Of a stretch of 64,000 nucleotides of DNA, positions 45,192-54,820 are shown one piece after another (the first letter of the stretch is position 1; the number at the start of each line of letters is the position of its first letter). Made by a program: the position numbers and the translations under genes. Under the pieces are notes generated by a model. It saw nothing but the letters and a program-made list of their open reading frames with translations, did no database searches and had not been told where the DNA came from. This DNA is from Comamonas sp. NLF-1-9 (GTDB lineage Bacteria; Pseudomonadota; Gammaproteobacteria; Burkholderiales; Burkholderiaceae_C), in NCBI RefSeq assembly GCF_019195435.1, contig NZ_CP078069.1, forward strand, positions 2,046,001 to 2,110,000, in the 5' to 3' direction.

Positions 45192-46121
45192 ATGACCCAA
45201 TCCACATCGACGCTTTTGCCCGAAATGACCGTGTTCGAGCGCAGCTGGTTGTCGGCAAACAATATCCTCTTTCACGGACCGCAGGAGACGGCGCTGGTCG
45301 ACAGTGGCTACCACAGCGACGCCGAGGCGACGGTGCAGCTCGTCGCCCGGCAGCTCGGTGCGCGGCCGCTGCAGCGGCTGCTCAACACCCATCTACACAG
45401 CGACCACTGCGGCGGCAATGCCGCGCTGCAGGCGCGCTGGGGCGCGCTGCACACCGAGATTCCGCCGGACCAACTGGCCCAGGTGCGCGCGTGGGATCCG
45501 GTCGCGCTCTCCTACGAGCCCACGGGGCAGTATTGCCCGCCGTTTCGCGCCGATGCGGTACTGAAACCGGGGGGCGAGACGCAACTGGGCGGGCGCGCCT
45601 GGCAGATCCATGCGGCGCCCGGGCACGATCCGCACGCCATCATGCTGTTCGAGCCCGTCTCGCGCATCCTGATCTCGGGCGACGCGCTCTGGGAGAATGG
45701 CTTCGGCGTGGTCTTCCCGGAGCTTGCCGGTGAAAGCGGTTTCGACGAGGTGGACGCGACGCTCGCGCAGATCGAGCGGCTGGCGCCCGCAACCATCATC
45801 CCGGGGCATGGCCGGGTGTTTGCGGACGTGGACGCGGCGCTGGCGCGCGCGCGCAGCCGGCTCGCCTTCTTTCGCGCCAACCCGGACAAGCATGCGCTGC
45901 ACGCGGCCAAGGTGCTGCTCACCTACAAACTCATGGAATGGAAGCACCAGGATCTGGAGCAGGCCTACGAGTGGATGGCCCGGACCGATTGCTTTCAGGG
46001 CGTGCTGCGGCGCTTTTTCCCCGATGCCCCCGCGCGCCCGTGGTTTGACGCCATGGTGCAGGCGCTGACCCAGGCGGGCGTGCTGCGCCTGCAGGGCGGC
46101 GTGCTCCACGACGCGAGCTGA
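45192..46121 (+). CDS. Metallo-beta-lactamase-fold hydrolase
   Basis: A 309-residue enzyme with the metal-binding motif THLHSDH (His67, His69, Asp71, His72). Later ligand blocks are AAPGHDPHAIMLFE, SGDALWENGFG and IIPGHGRVFADVD. A C-terminal helical domain of about 80 residues (LLTYKLMEWKHQDLEQAYEW) resembles the LACTB2-like or quorum-quencher-like groups that lack beta-lactamase activity. The substrate cannot be assigned. The ribosome site AGGAAA is about ten bases before the ATG. Confidence 0.87.
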   Translation: MTQSTSTLLPEMTVFERSWLSANNILFHGPQETALVDSGYHSDAEATVQLVARQLGARPLQRLLNTHLHSDHCGGNAALQARWGALHTEIPPDQLAQVRAWDPVALSYEPTGQYCPPFRADAVLKPGGETQLGGRAWQIHAAPGHDPHAIMLFEPVSRILISGDALWENGFGVVFPELAGESGFDEVDATLAQIERLAPATIIPGHGRVFADVDAALARARSRLAFFRANPDKHALHAAKVLLTYKLMEWKHQDLEQAYEWMARTDCFQGVLRRFFPDAPARPWFDAMVQALTQAGVLRLQGGVLHDAS

Positions 46122-46222
46122 CGCCGGCGTCTGTTGCCAGAGCGCAACGCGCTCCCCCGTGTTCCCCCTCAGAGAGCGCGGTTTCAGCGCGCCAAATCCG
46201 GCTTTTTTCCGGCAAGACTGCT

Positions 46223-46241
46223 AATGCGAGTCATTCTCAAT
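46223..46241 (+). promoter_or_regulatory. Fur box upstream of the TonB receptor gene
   Basis: AATGCGAGTCATTCTCAAT, a 19-base imperfect inverted repeat that fits the AATGAGAATCATTCTCATT form of Fur sites with few mismatches. It lies 48 bases before the start codon and is followed by an A/T-rich TAATAATACG that may be the -10 region. Iron-dependent repression is expected. Confidence 0.75.
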
Positions 46242-46288
46242 AATAATACGCCCACTCTCTTTCCGGTATTTCCACTCTTTCAGCCGCC

Positions 46289-48628
46289 ATGTCCCAACGA
46301 TCTTCTGCCCTGCGCCCCTCCAGTTTGCGTCTTGCCAGCCGCGTGGCCGCCGGCCTTTCGGCCGCCGCTCTGCTGCCGGTGGCAGCCCATGCCCAGGCGG
46401 TGGCCAGCGGCGCCACCCTGCCCACGGTCACGGTGCAGGAAGAGGCGATAGACCCCAACCCCAATGCCGAGGTGGGCGCACCCTACAAGGCCAAGACCTC
46501 GGCCGACGTGCGCCACACCAAGCCGCTGGCCGAAACGCCGCAAACGATTTCGGTGATCACCAGCTCGGCCATCGAGGATTCGGGCCAGACCGACCTCAAG
46601 CAGATCCTGGCGACCCAGCCCGGCATCACCCTGGGCACGGGCGAAAACGGCAACGCCTTTGGTGACCGCTACATCATCCGCGGGCAGGAAGCGCGCTCGG
46701 ACGTCTTCGTCGATGGCCTGCGCGACCCCGGCATGACCACGCGCGAGAGCTTTGCGGTAGAGCAGGTCGAGGTGACCAAGGGACCGAACTCGAGCTTTGC
46801 GGGACGCGGTTCGGCCGGCGGCGCGGTCAATCTCGTGACCAAGCAGGCGACGACCGACATGGACTTCACCCGCATCAACGCGGGCGTGGGCACCGACAGC
46901 CACTATCGCCTGACGGGCGACACCAACCGCGTCTTCACCGACAGTTTTGCGCTGCGCGCCAACGCGCTGCTGGGCAGCGAAGGCGTGCCCGGGCGCAGCG
47001 GCTCCAAACGCGAGCGCAACGGCCTGGCGCTTTCGGGCCTGTGGACGCTCACGCCCGACTTGTCGATCAATCTGGACTACTACGGCCTGCGCGCCAAGGA
47101 CAAGCGCCCCGACCTGGGCTACTTCCTGGTCGGCGATCCGCCCAACCGCCGCCCCGCCAGCCGGGTGCCGCTGTACGCGCAGGACCAGGACTTCATCGCC
47201 TCGGACGTGGATACGCTCACCGCGCGCATCAACTACCAGATCAACCCCGAGCTCAAGCTCATCAGCCTCACGCGCTACGGCAGCTCGAAGAACGGCTACG
47301 GCACCACCGGCGCCTCGATGAGGGACACGGTAGACGCCGCCGGCAACGTGCTGTTTCCCGCGATCACGCTGGACGGCGGGCATACCGGCTGGCAAGACGT
47401 GTCCTACTTCGCGCACCAGAGCAATCTGCGCTGGGACGCAGACCTCGCCGGCATGCTGCATGCATTCATCTTCGGCATCGAATACACCGACCACCGCGTG
47501 CTCTCGGGCAATTACGGCATTGCCAACACCCGCGCGCCCAACTGCCGCACCCGCGGGCGCGACGGCAGCGTACCCGCGGCCAACAACAGCTGGTGCATCA
47601 CCGGCGCGGGCGGCGCCCTGCTGAGCGATCAGCTCGGCAGTTTTCTCGGGCGCAGCTACACCCGCCAGGGCTGGCAGCGCGACTGGCGCGTGAAGACCAC
47701 CTCGCTCTACGTGATGGACACCGTGGACATCGACGCCCACTGGAGCGCCTTCGGCGGCCTGCGCGCCGACCACTACCGCCTGAGCATGCCCACGCGCAAC
47801 AACCTCACCGGCGCGAGCACCGGCGACTACGGCTTCAGCGACACCCTGGTCAACGGCCATCTGGGCGTGAGTTACAAGCTCAACGCCCAGGGCATGGTCT
47901 ACGCCAGCATGGGCAGCGCCCAGGACATCAACGGCGGCGAACCCGACACCGGCACCAGCAGCGGCTACGGCGGCCTGGTGGTGTACAACGGCAGCGCGGC
48001 GGGCGCACGCCCCGAGACATCGATCAACCTGGAAATCGGCACCAAGTGGAATCTGCTCGACGACAAGCTGCTGGCCACCGCCGCGCTGTTCCAGAGCACC
48101 AAGCGCGATGTGATGGAAGGGGCGGACTACGGCACCACCGGCACCTTCAACACCGGCAAGAACCGGGTGCGCGGGGTCGAGTTCGCCCTTGCCGGCAATC
48201 TCACGCCGCGCCTGCAATTGCAGGCCGGCGTGGCGCTGATGCAGTCGCGGGTGCTCGCATCGAGCAATGCCGCCAACGTCGGCTTGCCGCTGTCCAACTT
48301 CGCCAACCGCAGCGCGGTGCTGCAGGGCAAGTACCAGCTCACGCCCGAGCTGAGCCTGGGCGCTGCCGCGCGCTACGAAAGCGGGCGCTGCGGCGGCCAG
48401 CCCGACACCGGCGCCGACTATGCCAACGGCATGTGCCGCCAGCCGGTGCCCGGTTTCAGCAGCTACGACCTGTTTGCCAGCTACCGCTTCAACAAGCACG
48501 CATCGCTGCGGCTGAACGTGCTCAACGTCACCAACAAGGACTACTTCACCGCGGTCTACCGCTCCGGGGCCTTCCTCTACAAGGGCGACGGGCGTTCGGC
48601 GCGGCTGACGCTGGACATCGAACTGTGA
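46289..48628 (+). CDS. TonB-dependent siderophore receptor
   Basis: A 779-residue outer-membrane receptor. The signal peptide ends near residue 35-37 (VAAHAQA). A plug domain follows with TPQTISVITSSAIEDSG, the YIIRGQEARSDVFVDGLRD block and VEVTKGPNSSFAGRGSAGG, all typical of catecholate siderophore receptors such as Fiu, CirA or PiuA. The barrel ends with LNVLNVTNKDYFTAVYRSGA and a final leucine instead of the usual aromatic residue. Iron control is shown by the Fur box. The next two genes probably belong to the same unit, and PiuC is a usual partner of this receptor type. Confidence 0.93.
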   Translation: MSQRSSALRPSSLRLASRVAAGLSAAALLPVAAHAQAVASGATLPTVTVQEEAIDPNPNAEVGAPYKAKTSADVRHTKPLAETPQTISVITSSAIEDSGQTDLKQILATQPGITLGTGENGNAFGDRYIIRGQEARSDVFVDGLRDPGMTTRESFAVEQVEVTKGPNSSFAGRGSAGGAVNLVTKQATTDMDFTRINAGVGTDSHYRLTGDTNRVFTDSFALRANALLGSEGVPGRSGSKRERNGLALSGLWTLTPDLSINLDYYGLRAKDKRPDLGYFLVGDPPNRRPASRVPLYAQDQDFIASDVDTLTARINYQINPELKLISLTRYGSSKNGYGTTGASMRDTVDAAGNVLFPAITLDGGHTGWQDVSYFAHQSNLRWDADLAGMLHAFIFGIEYTDHRVLSGNYGIANTRAPNCRTRGRDGSVPAANNSWCITGAGGALLSDQLGSFLGRSYTRQGWQRDWRVKTTSLYVMDTVDIDAHWSAFGGLRADHYRLSMPTRNNLTGASTGDYGFSDTLVNGHLGVSYKLNAQGMVYASMGSAQDINGGEPDTGTSSGYGGLVVYNGSAAGARPETSINLEIGTKWNLLDDKLLATAALFQSTKRDVMEGADYGTTGTFNTGKNRVRGVEFALAGNLTPRLQLQAGVALMQSRVLASSNAANVGLPLSNFANRSAVLQGKYQLTPELSLGAAARYESGRCGGQPDTGADYANGMCRQPVPGFSSYDLFASYRFNKHASLRLNVLNVTNKDYFTAVYRSGAFLYKGDGRSARLTLDIEL

Positions 48629-48719
48629 TCGCGCTGCCGACCCCGCTGGCAAACACCTGGTGGGCAAGCGCCTGCGCGGTCGGCAGCGCCTGCCTGAAGC
48701 CCAGGCCCGTCTGGCCCGC

Positions 48720-49832
48720 ATGAGCACCCCACCCGCACCCGAGCGGATACCGCCCGGCATTGCCAACGCGCTGGACTACGAACGTCTGGCCGCCCAGGCC
48801 TTGCCGGCGGGCCACCTGGCCTACATTGCCGGCGGCAGCGGCGAAGACCTCACGGTCAGCGCCAACCGCGCCGCCTTCGGGCGCTGGGCCATCCTGCCAC
48901 GGGTGCTGCGCGACGTGCGCGCCGGCCACACCCGGCTCGCGCTCAACGGTGCCACCCTGCCCCACCCTTTTGTGCTGGCGCCCGTGGCCCACGGCCTGCT
49001 GGCCCACCCGCAGGCCGAACTGGCGAGTGCGCGCGCGGCGCAGGCCACGGGCGCCTGCATCGTGCCCAGCACCTTGAGCTCGCGCACGCTGGAAGAGATT
49101 GCCGCAGCCGCCGGCCCCGCACGCTGGTTTCAGCTTTATCTGCATCCCGACCCGGCCCATACCCTGGACCTGCTTGCCCGCGCCGAGGCCGCTGGCTACC
49201 AGGCCATCGTGCTGACGGTGGACGCCAGTCTGCAACTGGCCAGCCGCAGCGCGCTGGCCGCAGGCTTCGTGCTGCCGCGCGAATGCGTGGCGGCCAACCT
49301 CGCGCGCTATCCGCAGGCCTGCGCCCCCGCCTTGCCCGAGGGCGCAAGCCGCATCTTTCAGGGTGCCATGCGCCATGCACCCACCTGGGACAGCCTGCAG
49401 TGGCTGCTGGCGCACACCCGGCTGCCGGTGTGGGTCAAGGGCGTGCTGCACCCCGAAGACGCCTTGCTGCTCAAGCAGGCCGGCGCCGCCGGCATCGTGG
49501 TGTCCAACCACGGCGGACGCGGCCTGGACGGCAGCCCTGCGAGCCTGAGCATGCTGCCCGCCGTACGTGCTGCCGTCGGAGCGGATTACCCGGTGTTGTT
49601 CGACGGCGGCGTGCGCAGCGGCGCCGACGCCTTCAAGGCCCTGGCCCTGGGTGCCAACGCCGTGCTGCTCGGGCGGCTGCAGCTTTACGCCCTGGCCGTG
49701 GCCGGCGCGCTGGGCGTGGCCCACATGCTGCAGCTCTTGACCGAAGAACTGCAAGCCACCATGGCGCTGGCCGGATGTGCGCGGCTTTGCGAGATTACCC
49801 CCGACTCCCTGATCCCGACCTACCCATGCTGA
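48720..49832 (+). CDS. FMN-dependent alpha-hydroxy-acid oxidase/dehydrogenase (LldD-like)
   Basis: A 370-residue TIM-barrel flavoenzyme of the LldD/glycolate oxidase family. The N-terminal block [47 protein letters not shown] and the active-site [17 protein letters not shown] with catalytic histidine and arginine are visible; the FMN phosphate site is [20 protein letters not shown]. The start is ATG 48720. It overlaps piuC by seven bases. In this context a role with iron or siderophore metabolism is possible, but the substrate is not evident. Confidence 0.88.
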   Translation: MSTPPAPERIPPGIANALDYERLAAQALPAGHLAYIAGGSGEDLTVSANRAAFGRWAILPRVLRDVRAGHTRLALNGATLPHPFVLAPVAHGLLAHPQAELASARAAQATGACIVPSTLSSRTLEEIAAAAGPARWFQLYLHPDPAHTLDLLARAEAAGYQAIVLTVDASLQLASRSALAAGFVLPRECVAANLARYPQACAPALPEGASRIFQGAMRHAPTWDSLQWLLAHTRLPVWVKGVLHPEDALLLKQAGAAGIVVSNHGGRGLDGSPASLSMLPAVRAAVGADYPVLFDGGVRSGADAFKALALGANAVLLGRLQLYALAVAGALGVAHMLQLLTEELQATMALAGCARLCEITPDSLIPTYPC

Positions 49833-50509
49833 TCTCCATAGACCAGGTACTCACCAAGGACGAAGTGCGCCAGTTTCGCCAGGAGCTGGACGCTGCCGAA
49901 TGGCACCAGGGCGCCGCCACCGCAGGCACCCTGGCCAAGGCGGTCAAGCACAACGAACAGATTGCCGACGGAAGCGAACTGGCGCTGCGCCTGGGCCAGC
50001 AGATCCTGCGCCGCCTGGCGCAGACACCGCTGTTCATCAGCGCCGCGCTGCCCCACACCATCTACCCGCCCAAGTTCAACCGCTACCGCAATGGCGGTAC
50101 CTACGGCGCGCACGTGGACAGCGCCATGATGTTCTTGCCGGGCAGCAATGAGCAGATGCGCACCGATTTGTCGGCCACGCTGTTTCTGGCCGAACCCGAG
50201 GAATACGACGGCGGCGTGCTGGAAGTGGAAGGCCCGTTTGGCGTGCAGGAGGTGAAGCTGCCCGCAGGCGACATGGTGCTCTACCCGTCGAGCAGCCTGC
50301 ACCGCGTCACGCCCGTCACGCGCGGCGCGCGCGTGGCCTCATTCTTCTGGATGCAAAGCCTGGTAGCCGACGAGGCCGAGCGCACCCTGCTCTTTGACCT
50401 GGACCAGAGCGTGCAGCAGATCACGCCGCTGCTGGCACCGGACGACATGCGGCTGGTGCAGCTCACCGGGGTCTATCACAACCTGCTCAGGCGCTGGGGC
50501 AAGCCCTGA
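49826..50509 (+). CDS. piuC: PKHD-type Fe(II)/2-oxoglutarate hydroxylase
   Basis: A 227-residue dioxygenase. The iron ligands are His96 and Asp98 ([10 protein letters not shown]) and His159 ([10 protein letters not shown]), with Arg169 for 2-oxoglutarate. The C-terminal helical part ([14 protein letters not shown] to [15 protein letters not shown]) is diagnostic of PiuC/YbiX. These proteins are iron-repressed and encoded next to TonB receptors, as here; their substrate is not settled. It overlaps the preceding gene by seven bases. Confidence 0.95.
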   Translation: MLISIDQVLTKDEVRQFRQELDAAEWHQGAATAGTLAKAVKHNEQIADGSELALRLGQQILRRLAQTPLFISAALPHTIYPPKFNRYRNGGTYGAHVDSAMMFLPGSNEQMRTDLSATLFLAEPEEYDGGVLEVEGPFGVQEVKLPAGDMVLYPSSSLHRVTPVTRGARVASFFWMQSLVADEAERTLLFDLDQSVQQITPLLAPDDMRLVQLTGVYHNLLRRWGKP

Positions 50510-50517
50510 ATATGACT

Positions 50518-50590
50518 GGTCAAAAGCTGCGTTTGCGCTTTATTGGCCTGCGGTTGCAGCTACTCTCTTGATAGAAAAACAACGGCGCCA
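50518..50590 (-). repeat. TAGCTG-type dispersed repeat after piuC
   Basis: On the minus strand: CTATCAAGAGAGTAGCTGCA, ACCGCAGGCCAATAAAGCGC and a T-rich end GCTTTTGACCAG. It fills most of the 125-base convergent gap between piuC and the DUF3617 gene. It could fold as a weak hairpin, but no run of T marks a terminator. Confidence 0.55.
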
Positions 50591-50634
50591 TGAAGCACCG
50601 CTGCCGATGAGGCTCGAAAGGGCCCATCCGACCG

Positions 50635-51234
50635 TCAATGCCCATGCTCGCCGTGCGCTTCGGCGTGGCGGCGATCGTCCACCACGTTCACCGTGATGCC
50701 GTTGGGCAGCACCATGTCCCCCGCGCGCTGCTGCGCCAGGCAAGCACCCAATCTGTGGCCTTCAAACAACATGCGACCGGTATTGTTCATGGGCGTATCG
50801 CGGAAGGTGACATTGAACGACCCCTGATAGGCCGTGCGCAAATCACCGGTCAGTTGCATCCGCATCTCCACCTGGTTGTCGTGCACGAAGCAGACGCTGT
50901 GGATGTCCCAACCTCCCCCCGCCTCGGCACTGCGGCGGTTGGTCGTGACTTGGCGGCAGTTCTCCTGCCCTGGCACGATGGCAAACAGCATCACCGGCTC
51001 GGCCTCGGCATCGGTACACATGCGCACCGTCTGCGGCTGCGCCTTGGCTTGGCCCCGGCGCCTGAGCTGCAGATCGTCACTGCGCACTGTCACTTCCCAC
51101 AGACCGGGCTGGCGCACAGGCAAGGGCTCGGGTGCTTGCGCCTTCTTTTGGGCAGCAGACGCCGCATGCGCGCCGCCGGCTTGAAACGCCATCAGCACCA
51201 CGCACACTGCGGCACAGGATCGGAAAAATTGCAT
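50635..51234 (-). CDS. Secreted DUF3617-type protein
   Basis: A 199-residue protein with a signal peptide (MQFFRSCAAVCVVLMAFQAG, cleavage after AHA at residue 24). The mature part has the DUF3617 pattern: RQPGLWEVTVRSDD, a CTDAEAE region, a second cysteine in PGQENCRQV, and SVCFVHDNQVEMRMQLTGD. These are periplasmic proteins of unknown function, common in Burkholderiales. The C-terminus is histidine-rich (RRHAEAHGEHGH), which could bind metal. Confidence 0.82.
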   Translation of the reverse strand: MQFFRSCAAVCVVLMAFQAGGAHAASAAQKKAQAPEPLPVRQPGLWEVTVRSDDLQLRRRGQAKAQPQTVRMCTDAEAEPVMLFAIVPGQENCRQVTTNRRSAEAGGGWDIHSVCFVHDNQVEMRMQLTGDLRTAYQGSFNVTFRDTPMNNTGRMLFEGHRLGACLAQQRAGDMVLPNGITVNVVDDRRHAEAHGEHGH

Positions 51235-51237
51235 GGC

Positions 51238-51310
51238 TCAATTCCGCTTCAAAAACAATAGCTTTCCGCGCTTGTTGCATAAACGCTAGAGCCCATTTTT
51301 ATATAAAAAG
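51238..51310 (+). repeat. TAGCTG-type dispersed repeat between DUF3617 gene and surface-protein gene
   Basis: TTCAAAAACAATAGCTTTCC, then GCGCTTGTTGCATAAACGCT and AGAGCCCATTTTTATAT. It is one of the clearest copies, in an otherwise short (136 base) intergenic stretch. The T-run near its end, followed by AAAAAGCCAGCGG and CCGCTGGC, may help terminate the surface-protein transcript. Confidence 0.58.
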
Positions 51311-51340
51311 CCAGCGGCGCCGCAAGGCACCGCTGGCTCA
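51311..51340 (-). terminator. Putative terminator of the IPTL-CTERM gene
   Basis: GCCAGCGGcgccgcaaggcaCCGCTGGC: an eight-base perfect stem (GCCAGCGG / CCGCTGGC) next to AAAAA on the plus strand, which reads as TTTTT on the minus strand after the hairpin. It lies about 35 bases downstream of the 51371 stop in the direction of transcription. Confidence 0.7.
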
Positions 51341-51370
51341 CTGTCCATCAGACCGGAACACGCCGCCTGT

Positions 51371-54300
51371 TCAGAACATCCGGCGGCGGTGCATGCCCAC
51401 CATGAGCAACCCCATCAGGGCCGACAGGATGATGAGGCCCCATTCGGAAAGCGTCGGGATGGCGGCAGGCGATGCCATCACCCGCACCCGCACCACGGCT
51501 TCATCGCAAACTGCCGCGCTCGGCGCCGCCAGGCACACCTTGTACGTAAACGTGTCCTCGCCAATAAAACCAGGGTTGGGCGTGTACCGGCAAATACCTG
51601 GCGTGGCGGTGCAATTCACCGTGCCATTGGCGGGGCCAGACGTGGTCACTACACTGCTCAAGTTGATCACGCCACCAGTGGCCGTGTCATTGACGGTAAC
51701 AGGGACGTTCACCGGCGCGCCTGGGCCCGTGCTGACAGGGTCATTGTTCGCGGTCACCGTCGGGGTCACGCCGCCACCACCCGCGGGGGTAACCGCCACC
51801 GTCACCTGCGCCTCGTCGCACACCGTCTGATTCGGTGCGGCCAGACACACCTTGTAGGTGAACTGATCCGTCCCGGTGAACGGCCCGTTGGGCGTGTACG
51901 CGCATTCGCCTGTCGTCGGGCTGCAGACCACCCCGCCGTTGGATGGGTTCGAAGTGATGGCCACGCTGGTCGGGTCGATCGCGCCGCCACCCGAGGTGGT
52001 GTCGTTTTGCAGCACCGGAATCGTCTTGGACTGACCCTGTGGCGTGTTGGTCACGTCGTTCGTTGCCACCACGCCAGCGCTGCTGATGTTTACCGTCACC
52101 GTGGCCGTCTTGCAGACAGCGTGATTCGGCGCAATCAGGCAAACCTCATAGGAGAAGGTATCCGTGCCAGTCTGGCCCGCAGCGGGCGTGTAGGTGCAGA
52201 TGCCGGCTGTCGTGCAGCTCACCCCGCCCTTGGTCGGCGCTGCCCCCGTCGTGGTCACGGTGCCCAACGGGCGGTCGCCACGGTCGTTGTCCAGCACGGA
52301 AACAATCACGGGAGTCTCTGGCCGCGTGTTGGTCACATCGTTTGTCGGGTACACATCCGGCGACACGAAGTTGACCGTGAACGCGCAATCGTCATTTACC
52401 GGATTCACCGTGTAGACATAGTTGCCGGAGCCATCGGGGCCAGCCAGGGAACCCGTGCAGGTCGTGCTGCCCGTATCGATCTTTGGCACGCTGTTGGGTA
52501 CCGTCGGCGTCAACGTGAAGCTGCGGCTGCCGCCATCAGGCACCAGCGAGGGTCCGGCGGGGCCACTGGTTCCGCCTGTCACCGTGGGTGTCACGACGTG
52601 CGCGATGTCAAACCGTGCGGTAGCCGTCTCGGCGCCCGCGCCCTTGGTCAACTTGCATACATTGTCCGTGACCGTTCCAGGGCAATTCGTCCAGCCGGAA
52701 AAGATCGAACCCGGATGCGCCGTGGCATAGAGCAGCACTTCCTGTCCCTCACCCACGTCTTGTTCCGTGCTGGAGCACTTCCCCGTCACCGGCGTGGCAT
52801 TGCCGCAGGCGAGTGCCGCGGGCGTAGCTTGCACGTAGCCGCTGCCGGAACCGGTGGCCTCGACCGTCAGTTTGGGCGTGCTGGCAGCCACCGGGGTCTG
52901 CATGCCGTCGGTGTTGTTGGACGGATTGCTGTCCGTCGCACCCCCGGTAGGCGCAACCGAAACCGCCGTATTGACCGGCGTGCCCGCAGTCCCCGCCGTC
53001 GTGCCGGACACGGTATAGCTGGCGACACCACCAGTCGTCAGGCTCCCCGTGGGAAAGGTAATCGTGACGCCAGAGCCAGGAGCGCCACCACCCGCACAGG
53101 TGAAACCGGCGCCCAGGGCCGGGTTGAAGGTCAACGCGCCGCAAGCCTCGCCCAAGCCCTTGAGCGTCTGCGTGACCGTACCGGTCTGGTCGATCGGGCC
53201 ATTGTTGGTGACCTTGACGGTATAGGTGACAGCTTCATTTGTGCCGTAGGCTACCTTGCCGCCGTTGTCCACCGTCACCGCCAGATCAACCAGCGGCGTG
53301 GCGGCTGCCACGATGTTGGTCTTGACCATGGGGCCGATGTAGGCACTGACGGTATTGGAACTGATGTTGTAGTCCCCGTTGTTGATCACATCGCCCGCCA
53401 CCGCAGCACCAGGCACCGTGAAGCTGATGGGGAAACTACCGCCCTCGCCGGGATTGAGCTGACCGCCCGCGCCACCGACGTCGCACACGATGTATTTGCC
53501 ACGGCTCGCCGGGTTGGGGCTGGGGTACACGGGCGTTGCCGAGCAGTACGAGGGAATCGAACTCGTGTCAAAGTCCAGCTCCAGGCCGTTTTCCGTCTTG
53601 GGTGCAGCCACATACACCTTGGAGCCCAGAGTCATGTCGGGGCTGTTGTTGACGTAGTTGTAGGTGTACTGGATGGCCGCGCCGGGGGTCGTCACCGAAG
53701 GACCCTTGGCCTCTACCGACAGGCCGGGCATGAACACCCCCACGGCGTCCAGATACACCCGCGCCTCGTGTGCTGCGGCACCGGGTTCGCAGTTGGCCGC
53801 ATAGACAATCAACTGAACTTGGTCGCCAACATCCAACTGGCCATTGCCGGGCGCAACATCCACCCCTTGCCAGTCTGTCCAGCGGTAGCTGCCAACGGAC
53901 TGAATCTGCCAAGGCACCCCCGGCTGAGTGGAGTAGTTGTAGGTGTAGAACATCACCTTGTTCTTGGTGATGTTGCGTACCTGAACAAAGAAATACGGCT
54001 GCTCCGTAGGGCCATGGCCACCATCGACCATGATGGGCGCCATCGCAAAACGGATGTGTACCCGGTCGTCCCTGGGATCGACGTCGTCCACCGTCATGGT
54101 TGCGGTTTGCTCGATGGACGATGCAAACTGGCCTCCCACGCTGTTGAGCTTCAACGCTTTGTCATCCCAGCGAGGCGCCTTGACGCTTGAAAGTTTGCCA
54201 CTACTCAACGGCATGTCCGTTGCCGGCGCGGTGATGATGGCGCTGCGATTTCCTGCGTTGTTCAAATTCTCGCTTGTCAGCCCCAGCTGATTCAAGGCAA

Positions 54301-54577
54301 TCCCGGTGGTCATATTCGGTACCGGCGGTGACGCGGGCAGAACGGCGGTGCGAGAGTAGGTCTTATGTAGCCACCCGTTGGTGACCACGCCGGAATTCAA
54401 ATCCGTCGTGCTGCTGGCCTCAAATCCCCCATTGACCCAGCTCGCCTGCGCCAGGGGCGCAACCAGCAGCGCCAGCGCCATCCCCCACGCGGCGCGCATG
54501 GCATTTGCTTTTCCTAAAGGAGCCCACCCGCGGCGTGGCTTGCTCTTCGTCAACGGCTCAATGGCTGAAATTGTCAT
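51371..54577 (-). CDS. Large secreted surface protein with IPTL-CTERM tail
   Basis: A 1068-residue protein. The signal peptide is preceded by a long polar stretch and cleaves near Ala45 (LLVAPLAQA|S); an internal ATG at codon 27 would give a normal 19-residue signal. Then come an N-terminal beta-rich region, a DUF11-like domain (YTVKVTNNGPIDQTGTV), an InlB-like region (SGWTNCPGTVTDN), and three cadherin-like repeats starting near VYPTNDVTNT, VVATNDVTNT and VTANNDPVST, each ending in a DxFxYxVCL block. The C-terminus is IPTLSEWG from residue 1040, a membrane helix, and HRRRMF. This is the IPTL-CTERM signal that an exosortase-like enzyme (XrtH type) is thought to process. No such enzyme is in the window. 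The ribosome site GGAGA precedes ATG 54577. Confidence 0.85.
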   Translation of the reverse strand: MTISAIEPLTKSKPRRGWAPLGKANAMRAAWGMALALLVAPLAQASWVNGGFEASSTTDLNSGVVTNGWLHKTYSRTAVLPASPPVPNMTTGIALNQLGLTSENLNNAGNRSAIITAPATDMPLSSGKLSSVKAPRWDDKALKLNSVGGQFASSIEQTATMTVDDVDPRDDRVHIRFAMAPIMVDGGHGPTEQPYFFVQVRNITKNKVMFYTYNYSTQPGVPWQIQSVGSYRWTDWQGVDVAPGNGQLDVGDQVQLIVYAANCEPGAAAHEARVYLDAVGVFMPGLSVEAKGPSVTTPGAAIQYTYNYVNNSPDMTLGSKVYVAAPKTENGLELDFDTSSIPSYCSATPVYPSPNPASRGKYIVCDVGGAGGQLNPGEGGSFPISFTVPGAAVAGDVINNGDYNISSNTVSAYIGPMVKTNIVAAATPLVDLAVTVDNGGKVAYGTNEAVTYTVKVTNNGPIDQTGTVTQTLKGLGEACGALTFNPALGAGFTCAGGGAPGSGVTITFPTGSLTTGGVASYTVSGTTAGTAGTPVNTAVSVAPTGGATDSNPSNNTDGMQTPVAASTPKLTVEATGSGSGYVQATPAALACGNATPVTGKCSSTEQDVGEGQEVLLYATAHPGSIFSGWTNCPGTVTDNVCKLTKGAGAETATARFDIAHVVTPTVTGGTSGPAGPSLVPDGGSRSFTLTPTVPNSVPKIDTGSTTCTGSLAGPDGSGNYVYTVNPVNDDCAFTVNFVSPDVYPTNDVTNTRPETPVIVSVLDNDRGDRPLGTVTTTGAAPTKGGVSCTTAGICTYTPAAGQTGTDTFSYEVCLIAPNHAVCKTATVTVNISSAGVVATNDVTNTPQGQSKTIPVLQNDTTSGGGAIDPTSVAITSNPSNGGVVCSPTTGECAYTPNGPFTGTDQFTYKVCLAAPNQTVCDEAQVTVAVTPAGGGGVTPTVTANNDPVSTGPGAPVNVPVTVNDTATGGVINLSSVVTTSGPANGTVNCTATPGICRYTPNPGFIGEDTFTYKVCLAAPSAAVCDEAVVRVRVMASPAAIPTLSEWGLIILSALMGLLMVGMHRRRMF

Positions 54578-54820
54578 GATTTCTCCATGTTTCCGATCGG
54601 GCTAACCACCAGCCCCGAGGGCAGATGTCAGATTGCGTAAGCACGCTTTTCCAACTCGCGCATGGCTGCGACTATCGATACTTTAGGGCAAGAGGTGCTG
54701 ACGCATGGGGCTCAGCGGATATTCGTTTGACACGAATTTGCATTTGCTGCTGGAACCGAAGCACGGGGAGCTTTGCAGTTGCAAACCCTGTTGGCCGTCG
54801 CCCGCACCGCCGGGCTTGGC
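54578..54820. promoter_or_regulatory. Intergenic region upstream of the surface-protein gene
   Basis: 243 bases between the slt stop and the surface-protein start, both on the minus strand. It is less GC-rich than its surroundings (TTGCGTAAGCACGC, ATCGATACTTTAGGG, GACACGAATTTGCATTTGCT) and must hold the promoter of the surface-protein gene. I see no operator that I can name. Confidence 0.35.

Noticed and set aside
46280..48766. Minus-strand open frame of 828 codons opposite the TonB receptor
   Set aside because: Shadow frame; the receptor on the plus strand has signal peptide, plug and barrel motifs and a Fur box.
51389..54190. Plus-strand open frame of 933 codons opposite the IPTL-CTERM gene
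   Set aside because: Arg/His-rich antisense translation without any domain; the minus strand has signal peptide, repeats and a sorting tail.
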